NCBI GenBank assembly: GCA_021813445.1
Contig: JAKAKP010000118.1
Location: 1 to 39,966, forward strand
Source of the DNA: Deltaproteobacteria bacterium
GTDB taxonomy: Bacteria > Desulfobacterota > Desulfobaccia > Desulfobaccales > 0-14-0-80-60-11
Length of the DNA: 39,966 nucleotides
Direction of reading: 5' to 3'
In this document: one piece after another, positions 33,288 through 39,966 of the stretch
Layout of the letters: every line of letters begins with the position of its first letter
Numbering within the stretch: position 1 is the first letter of the stretch
Position numbers and translations under genes: made by a program
The notes under the pieces: generated by a model
Databases searched by the model: none
What the model was told of the DNA's origin: nothing
The model's input: the letters and a program-made list of their open reading frames with translations, nothing else

Positions 33288-34259
33288 ATGCCTATGAGGC
33301 CGAATCGCTTTCTGCTGCTGTCGGCGGTGTTGATCTTGCCGCTGCTCCTGGGGGGATGCGCCGGCAAGCAGACCCCGGACAGTATGCGGAAAGAATTGCT
33401 GAAGCGGGAAAACGCCCTGGCAGAGGCGGACGCGAGATGGGAGAAGAATCAGGCCAGGGCCGCAAGAGCAACCGAAAATTCCATCCCCCTGGACCGCCTG
33501 GAAGCCCTGGGGGAACTGTCTCTAAAGAGCCGGGATTATGAATCCTCCTTGATGAATTTCCTGGAAATTCTCAAGCAAGCCCCTTCCCGCTATGACCTCC
33601 GCTACAAAGTGGGGGTCATTTTTTTCCTGAAAGGGCAGATGGACGCGGCCCGCAAGGAATTGGCCATGGTTCTGGTGCAGCGGCCCGGCATGCTGGAGGC
33701 CCACGAAGCCCTGGGCCTGGTGCACTTGGAAGAGAAAAAATATGCCCTGGCCATCGATGAGTTTCGACAGGCCCTGAGCCAGGACCCCAGACGCGCCAAA
33801 ACCCACCATCTGCTGGGCATCGCTTACCTGGAAGCGGGACAGCCGCAGCGGGCCATCTCCGAATTCAATCTGGCCTTGGCCCAAGATCCCAACAATATTG
33901 CCACCCTCATCACCCTGGGACAGGCCTATTTACGGCAGAGCAACTATAGCAAGGCCCTGGTCCCCCTCAAAAAGGCACAAAGCCTCGCCCCCCAGGACCC
34001 CAAAGTCAACCGGCAATTGGGCATGGCCCTGGGGGGCCTCAAACAGTATTCGGAAGCCCTTAAGGCTTTTTTGAAAGCCGGGGATGAAGCCCAGGCCTAC
34101 AATAATCTGGGGGTCTTTTACTTTAAGGATGGCCACTACGAAGACGCGGCCAAATGCTTCCAGAAGGCCCTGGACCTCCGCACCACCTTTTACCAGGAAG
34201 CCAAGACCAATTTGCAGCGGGCCCTGGAAAAACTGCACCAGTCCCGGACGGACTCCTAG
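33288..34259 (+). CDS. TPR lipoprotein (TadD-like)
   Basis: A 323-residue outer-membrane-type lipoprotein: signal FLLLSAVLILPLLLGGC with lipobox LGGC (Cys about residue 24). Seven or so tetratricopeptide units follow from residue 60 (for example ARKELAMVLVQRPGMLEAHE, AIDEFRQALSQDPRRAKTHH and AAKCFQKALDLRTTFYQ). TadD-type lipoproteins with this layout help assemble Tad pili or pilot the secretin. It is translationally close to the LytR_C/TPR gene (three-base gap). The operon seems to end here; the next genes are aromatic biosynthesis genes. Confidence 0.8.
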   Translation: MPMRPNRFLLLSAVLILPLLLGGCAGKQTPDSMRKELLKRENALAEADARWEKNQARAARATENSIPLDRLEALGELSLKSRDYESSLMNFLEILKQAPSRYDLRYKVGVIFFLKGQMDAARKELAMVLVQRPGMLEAHEALGLVHLEEKKYALAIDEFRQALSQDPRRAKTHHLLGIAYLEAGQPQRAISEFNLALAQDPNNIATLITLGQAYLRQSNYSKALVPLKKAQSLAPQDPKVNRQLGMALGGLKQYSEALKAFLKAGDEAQAYNNLGVFYFKDGHYEDAAKCFQKALDLRTTFYQEAKTNLQRALEKLHQSRTDS

Positions 34260-34284
34260 AAGCCATTTAAAAACCTCTTTTTCT

Positions 34285-34354
34285 GTCATCCTGAACGCAG
34301 TGAAGGAGCTCAACGCTTCGAAAATACGAGATTTTTCGCGGCGCTCAGAATGAC
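34285..34354. repeat. gtcatcctgaac...cagaatgac hairpin repeat, copy 3
   Basis: A 70-base imperfect inverted repeat of the family at 160-250 and 19738-19809 (70-90 per cent alike by eye), with the conserved middle 'ctcaacgcttcgaaaatacgag'-type segment. The rest of the 359-base spacer 34260-34618 holds no gene; it must contain the aroF promoter, and no leader peptide or attenuator was recognised. Confidence 0.72.
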
Positions 34355-34618
34355 CTTGCAGTGGAATTTGTGGTTTTGAAATGGCTTATAGCAATCTTCC
34401 CAGGTGCCATTTCCCAGGACCTGGCAACAGCCAACCCCGCACCCGCCCCCTCGACCCTTACCTGCCTGACGGCTCAGCCACTACTTCGTTTGACATTTTT
34501 CCCGGGCATTGATAGAAGAAGGTTAACAGAGACGCCCGAGACCATATTCCGGTCCGGCGCTTTCTCTTTAAATACCGAAAACAGAAAAACCGTCTTTTGT
34601 CCCACCGGAGAAGCAGCC

Positions 34619-35626
34619 ATGCTGATCGTCATGGATAAGGACGCCACCCCCGCACAAATTGAGGCGGTGGTGGCCAAGATTGAAGCTTTGGGGTTCTCGG
34701 CCCAGCCCATGCCCGGGGGTGAACGCACGGCCATCGGCATCCTGCGCAATCCCGGGCCGGTGGACCCGGCCCTGTTCCTGGATATGCCGGGGGTGATCCA
34801 GGCCATTCCCGTATCCCGCCCCTATAAGCTGGTGAGCCGGGAGATGCAGCGGGAAGATAGTGTCATCGCCCTGCCGGGCCTGGAGTTGGGCCGGGGTCGC
34901 TTCGTGGTCATGGCCGGCCCCTGCGCGGTGGAAAGCGAAACCCAGGCCCTGACCATTGCCCGCATGGTAAAAGCCGCGGGGGCCCGGGTCTTCCGGGGCG
35001 GCGCCTTCAAGCCCCGCACCTCCCCCTACAGCTATCAGGGCTTAGGGGAAAAGGGCCTAAAAATCCTGGCTAAAGTGCGGGAAGAAACCCGCCTGCTCAT
35101 CATCACCGAGGCCGTGGATCCCTGCTCTCTGGAGTTGGTGGCGAAATATGCCGACATTATCCAGATCGGCGCCCGGAACATGCAGAATTTCACCCTGCTG
35201 CGCCTGGCGGGGCAGGCCAAGAAGCCCGTGCTCCTAAAAAGAGGCATGTCCGCCACTTTGGAAGAATGGCTCATGGCTGCCGAATATATCCTGTCCGAGG
35301 GTAATCCCCAAGTCATTCTCTGTGAGCGGGGCATCCGGGCCATCGGCGAACATGCCCGCAACCTCCTGGACCTGGCCACCATTCCGGCGGTGCACAGAGA
35401 GAGCCATCTGCCCATCATTGTGGACCCCAGCCACGCCGCAGGCCGCCGGGATCTGGTGGGCCCCCTGGCCCGGGCCGCAGTGGCCGCGGGCTGTGACGGG
35501 CTGCTCATTGAAGTGCACCATGAACCGGAAAAGGCCTTGTCCGATGGCGCCCAATCCCTTTTCCCCCAGCAGTTCGCCGGCTTGATGGAGGAACTCCAGA
35601 AACTCCGGCCGGGAGGCTGGCATTGA
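34619..35626 (+). CDS. aroF: 3-deoxy-7-phosphoheptulonate synthase (DAHP synthase, type I beta)
   Basis: A 335-residue DAHP synthase, first enzyme of the shikimate pathway (phosphoenolpyruvate plus erythrose 4-phosphate). ATG 34619 begins an N-terminal ferredoxin-like regulatory domain (MLIVMDKDATPAQIEAVVAK, about 1-70), then a TIM barrel with FVVMAGPCAVESETQ, FRGGAFKPRTSPYSYQGLGE, ITEAVDP, LLKRGMSATLEEWL, ILCERGIR and IVDPSHAAGRRDLV. This matches the Thermotoga/Bacillus-type beta subfamily. The frame runs open to 34361, but the family starts at 34619, where CCGGAG lies upstream. aroB overlaps its stop by four bases. Confidence 0.95.
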   Translation: MLIVMDKDATPAQIEAVVAKIEALGFSAQPMPGGERTAIGILRNPGPVDPALFLDMPGVIQAIPVSRPYKLVSREMQREDSVIALPGLELGRGRFVVMAGPCAVESETQALTIARMVKAAGARVFRGGAFKPRTSPYSYQGLGEKGLKILAKVREETRLLIITEAVDPCSLELVAKYADIIQIGARNMQNFTLLRLAGQAKKPVLLKRGMSATLEEWLMAAEYILSEGNPQVILCERGIRAIGEHARNLLDLATIPAVHRESHLPIIVDPSHAAGRRDLVGPLARAAVAAGCDGLLIEVHHEPEKALSDGAQSLFPQQFAGLMEELQKLRPGGWH

Positions 35627-36720
35627 GGGAAATTTCTCTCCCCCTCCCCGGCCGGGACCAGAGCTACCGGATCTACATCGACCCGGGGCTGCGCTTCCGG
35701 TTGCCCCAGCTCCTCGTCTCCCTTAAGTTCCCCCGCCGCTGCTTCCTGATCACCGACACCCGGGTGGGCAGCCTTTATGGGGAGCAGGTGTTGTCGATCC
35801 TCCAGGAGGCCGATTACTCCCCTACCCTGCTCACGGTCCCCCGGGGCGAACGGGCCAAGACCTGGCCCGTGGCCCAGCGCCTGGCCCGGGAACTCCTGGC
35901 CCTGGGCGCGGACCGCAAGTCGCTGTGCCTCGCCCTGGGCGGGGGGGTGGTGGGCGACCTCACCGGCTTTCTGGCCTCCATCTTTATGCGGGGGGTGCCC
36001 TTCATCCAGGTGCCCACCACCCTGCTGGCCATGGTGGACGCGGCCATCGGCGGCAAAACCGCCATTAATCTGCCGGAGGGAAAGAACCTCCTGGGCACTT
36101 TTCATCAACCCCGGCTGGTAGCCATTGACCCTCAATTCCTCCGCAGCCTGCCTGCGGCCCAGCGGCGCAACGGCCTGGCCGAGGTTATCAAGCACGGCTT
36201 CATCCAGGACCTGGACCTGCTGTCTCATCTGGAAAAAGGCCCAGCCCGTATCTTTCGGGATGAGGCGGAACTCACCGAGATCATCCACCGGGCTGCAGCC
36301 ATCAAGGCCCAGGTGGTGGCCGTGGATGAACGGGAAGGGGGCCTGCGCCGCATCCTCAATTTCGGCCATACCCTGGGCCATGCCCTGGAACAGGCCTCCC
36401 ATTTCCGCCTGCCTCATGGCGAAGCCGTGGCCTGGGGCATGCTGGCCGCGCTGCGCCTCTCGGAGAAGATGGCGGGTCTGCCGCCGCAGGAAGGGGCCTG
36501 GGGTCGCCGCTTGATCCGCCAGACCGGCCTAGCCCGCCGGCCTCTGCACCTGGACCCGCAAATAGTGATAGAAGCCCTGCCCCTGGACAAAAAACGCCGG
36601 GAGGGCCGCCTGGTCTTTGTGTTGCTGCGCCGCCTGGGGGAACCGGTAATCCAGGAGGACATCCCCCTGGGATTGATTAATGAAGCCCTGCAGCAAGAGG
36701 TCTTTGGGGGAAAAAGATAA
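35623..36720 (+). CDS. aroB: 3-dehydroquinate synthase
   Basis: A 365-residue AroB, NAD- and metal-dependent second enzyme of the shikimate pathway. Visible are the Rossmann part with LALGGGVVGDLTGFLASIFM, the PTTLLAMVDAAIGGKTAINL and GKNLLGTFHQP blocks, EVIKHGFIQD, and the metal-site segments NFGHTLGHALE and LPHGEAVAWGM (His and Glu ligands). The start is TTG 35623, inside the aroF stop (TTGA overlap), with GGGAGG six bases upstream, so translational coupling to aroF is likely. The length is normal for the family. Confidence 0.95.
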   Translation: MREISLPLPGRDQSYRIYIDPGLRFRLPQLLVSLKFPRRCFLITDTRVGSLYGEQVLSILQEADYSPTLLTVPRGERAKTWPVAQRLARELLALGADRKSLCLALGGGVVGDLTGFLASIFMRGVPFIQVPTTLLAMVDAAIGGKTAINLPEGKNLLGTFHQPRLVAIDPQFLRSLPAAQRRNGLAEVIKHGFIQDLDLLSHLEKGPARIFRDEAELTEIIHRAAAIKAQVVAVDEREGGLRRILNFGHTLGHALEQASHFRLPHGEAVAWGMLAALRLSEKMAGLPPQEGAWGRRLIRQTGLARRPLHLDPQIVIEALPLDKKRREGRLVFVLLRRLGEPVIQEDIPLGLINEALQQEVFGGKR

Positions 36721-37115
36721 GAGCCGGGTTGCTTAGAAAAGATTAACCTCACGCAAAGGCAAGACGCAAGAATAGGGAGAGTTGGTGGCGCAGGCGGCCC
36801 GTAATGCCAGGTGCCCGTTATTGTAGGGTGGGCACTGCCCACCGATTCCTTGGCTGCTCCGAAAGTTCAAAGTTCAAAGTTCAAGGTTAAGTGCCGGTAA
36901 CTTTTCATAATTTACGGGTGAGCTAAGAGCTCATGAACAACTGCTCCGAAAATTCTTTTGTAGGGTGGGCACTGCCCATCGATTCCTTGGCTGTTTGAAA
37001 AGTTCCTGAGCGGTAGCACAGGCTTTCCAGCCTGTGCGGATTACCAGGGCGGGCGAGACGCCCGCCCCTACTATTCTTCCATGCTTTGCGGGAGGTTGTT
37101 TCGGAGGGGGAGACA
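36721..37115. repeat. Repeat-rich spacer between aroB and the trmO-like gene
   Basis: No gene. 36747-36773 is a 'GCAAAGACGC' copy, followed to 36800 by 'gttggtggcgcaggcg' as in inverted form at 18380-18456. gtagggtgggcactgccc palindromes are at 36823-36843 and 36960-36979; between them is the 'cataatttacgggtgagc' module (36906-36950). 36866-36889 is a 'gttcaaag' run. 37013-37037 is the caggctttccagcctg inverted repeat and 37044-37070 a 'gggcgggcgagacgcccgcccc' hairpin. Confidence 0.7.
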
Positions 37116-37664
37116 TTGCTGCTTAAAAACCTGCAAAAGCTGGCGTGGTTGGCGGTGATTTCCCTCGCACTAGCAGGCACAACCTCCGGGCAATCACCTA
37201 AAAACCCAGAACAAGTCCAGCGGAGAGAAACTATCAACTCTTTTCAATTGAACCCCATCGGTACGGTCAAGCGCCAGGATAAGCAAGCCTACCTGGAACT
37301 CCTGCCCCAATATGCCCCGGCCCTGGACGGCCTGGCCGGATTTTCCCATCTGTGGGTCTTTTACTGGTTCCACGGGAACGACAACCCGGAAGAGCGGGCC
37401 ACCCTCAAGGTCCATCCCCGCCGGGACCCCACCAACCCCCTGACCGGGGTCTTCGCCACCCGCTCCCCGGTGCGGCCCAACCTCATCGGCCTCACCGCCT
37501 GCCGCATCCTGAGAGTGACGGGGAATACCGTCCAGGTGGAGGGCCTGGACGCCAAAGACGGTTCCCCCATCATCGACCTCAAGCCCTATATCCCCAAGGG
37601 GGACTCCATCCCCGAGGCCACCACGCCGGATTGGGTGAAAAAGCCCCCGCCGAAAACTGACTAA
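37116..37664 (+). CDS. trmO: TrmO (TsaA)-family protein with a signal peptide
   Basis: A 182-residue protein. Residues about 45-180 are the TrmO/UPF0066 fold, the SAM-dependent enzyme that methylates t6A37 of tRNA-Thr: NPIGTVKR, GLAGFSHLWVFYWFHG, TRSPVRPNLIGLTACRIL and SPIIDLKPYIPKGD carry the family residues. Unusually it starts with a typical export signal (LLKNLQKLAWLAVISLALAG, cleavage near TSGQS). TTG 37116 has GGAGGGGG five bases upstream; TTG 37086 is possible but less well placed, and a start directly at the domain (TTG about 37238) lacks a Shine-Dalgarno. Either the protein acts outside the cytoplasm with a changed function, or the leader is not used. Monocistronic between repeat clusters. 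Confidence 0.8.
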   Translation: MLLKNLQKLAWLAVISLALAGTTSGQSPKNPEQVQRRETINSFQLNPIGTVKRQDKQAYLELLPQYAPALDGLAGFSHLWVFYWFHGNDNPEERATLKVHPRRDPTNPLTGVFATRSPVRPNLIGLTACRILRVTGNTVQVEGLDAKDGSPIIDLKPYIPKGDSIPEATTPDWVKKPPPKTD

Positions 37665-37688
37665 AGCAATTGTTGCCCCGAGAAGCCG

Positions 37689-38009
37689 CTAGTTTTCCAG
37701 GAGCAGGTTGCAGGCTGGGATGTGCTTTTTGCCTTCTAAGATGCCGTGTATCCCTCTTAAAATGGAGTCTAACTTCTCGACCCCGTTCACGGGCGCTTCT
37801 TCAGGCGGCATTACCACGTCCGCCCGATTCAGGGCCAGAAAGATGGTACGCTGGGACTCCGGACAATATAGCCAATCCGCACAGGCTCCAGGGTTCTCAC
37901 CCCTATGGCTGATCTGTTTTTCGTGGTAAAGGGGGTCCTTGGTGCAGATATTACAGCCATAGCCATAAAACAAGCCTGCTTCGAAAAGTTCTTTCTGTAG
38001 GGTAGGCAC
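37689..38009 (-). CDS. Small Cys-containing hypothetical protein, uncertain
   Basis: An open frame of up to 106 codons from a GTG at 38009 that lies inside a 'gtagggtaggcactgccc' repeat; its first 12 codons are repeat sequence. A TTG near 37974 would remove them. The rest (GYGCNICTKDPLYHEKQ, ACADWLYCPESQRTIFLAL, GIHGILEGKKHIPACN) has CxxC-like cysteines and looks protein-like, but I know no family. It may be a fragment of a gene broken by repeat insertion. Confidence 0.4.
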   Translation of the reverse strand: MPTLQKELFEAGLFYGYGCNICTKDPLYHEKQISHRGENPGACADWLYCPESQRTIFLALNRADVVMPPEEAPVNGVEKLDSILRGIHGILEGKKHIPACNLLLEN

Positions 38010-38350
38010 TGCCCACCTTTCTTTAGATTCTCCGAAAAGAGGGAATGGGTGGGGCGGGCGTACCTGCCCGCCAGACGCGCGGCGGGCACGGAGGCCCGCC
38101 CCACCAATTTTTCATAATTCCTGGGGGAGCCCGCAGAGAGCGCAGAGAAATCCCGGAGAAAGACATTTTGCAAAAGGCTCAAGTCTGCCTTAATAAAAAA
38201 TGCCGGGGCAAACCCAAAGCTTTGACGCACAGTCGCAGCCAAGGGTTTGCCCCGCGGTCAGTTGCCAGGTCATTTCGTGGCGGTTATCGCTTGCTGATCA
38301 TCCGCTTCGCAGTTCAGAATACGCTTTCGAAGCCCCTGGAGACCTTTATA
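38010..38350. repeat. Composite element copy C plus inverted 'CTCTGCGTC' remnant
   Basis: No gene. 37990-38135 repeats the composite order (palindrome gtagggtaggcactgccc, ttctccgaaaagaggga, GC hairpin 38048-38105, 'tttttcataatt'). It is directly followed by 38131-38182, an inverted partial copy of the 8369/11221 repeat ('gcagagagcgcagagaa', 'cattttgcaaaaggctc'). The remainder to 38350 shows nothing clear; katG ends there without an evident terminator. Confidence 0.7.

Positions 38351-39966
<1,616 letters not shown>

Noticed and set aside
34361-34618. 86-codon extension of the DAHP synthase
   Set aside because: Family members start at the ferredoxin-like domain (ATG 34619); the extension has no domain-like character.

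Overview
The window looks like a chromosomal segment of a GC-rich, flagellated, Gram-negative bacterium. The gene set (sigma-54-type flagellar promoter, Tad-type secretin with TPR lipoproteins, MEP-pathway IspG, KatG, rpmE next to a DUF1385 gene) and the very dense load of short dispersed repeats suggest a deltaproteobacterium in the broad sense (Desulfobacterota, perhaps Desulfobacca- or Syntrophobacter-like). That placement is inference; there is no rRNA or tRNA gene to anchor it. No CRISPR array, transposase or integrase was seen.

Layout. 426-2695 (+): ribosomal protein L31, a DUF1385 membrane protein and a DUF72 protein. 2753-8262 (mostly -): a small secreted protein, an M28 peptidase, a cupin, an orphan Phd/YefM antitoxin, a membrane-bound DUF457-type hydrolase, and a kinase with receiver, PAS and Ser/Thr kinase domains that overlaps the hydrolase. 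8603-11081 (+): a methyltransferase, a JAMM/MPN protein and a small E1-like (ThiF) protein; the last two resemble PRTRC protein A and PRTRC ThiF. 11668-12679 (-): two lipoproteins. 13518-18028 (-): flagellar operon fliK-flgD-flgE behind a consensus sigma-54 promoter. 18497-19570 (+): ispG with a clear terminator. 19953-20615 (-): a methyltransferase. 20809-22577 (+): an Xre-type regulator with twin operators, overlapping purB. 22621-22996: a twice-frameshifted GxxExxY gene between two identical 37-bp repeats. 23111-25099 (-): an RNase II-type ribonuclease. 25296-27669 (+): a phosphoesterase, an aldo/keto reductase and a GNAT acetyltransferase. 27878-34259 (+): a partial Tad/Flp pilus locus (prepilin peptidase, CpaC/RcpA secretin, lipoprotein, TPR protein with two LytR_C domains, TPR lipoprotein). 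34619-36720 (+): aroF-aroB. 37116-37664 (+): a TrmO-family protein with an apparent signal peptide. 38351-39966 (-): katG, cut by the right edge.

Almost every intergenic space is filled with repeat modules: GC-rich hairpins, a 'GCAAAGACGC' family, a 'CTCTGCGTC' family, 'gtcattctgag' hairpins and 'gtagggtgggcactgccc' palindromes. Several are nested in a fixed order, so they appear to move or duplicate as composite units. In a few cases repeat DNA has become part of a gene: the first 20 codons of the DUF72 gene, the Shine-Dalgarno of the E1-like gene, and the open-frame 5' extension of the kinase.

The observations most worth follow-up are the stand-alone JAMM/E1 pair without its usual PRTRC or ubiquitin-like partners, the GxxExxY pseudogene framed by exact direct repeats, the domain inserted in FlgE, the exported TrmO-like protein, and the twin-operator Xre regulator translationally linked to purB.
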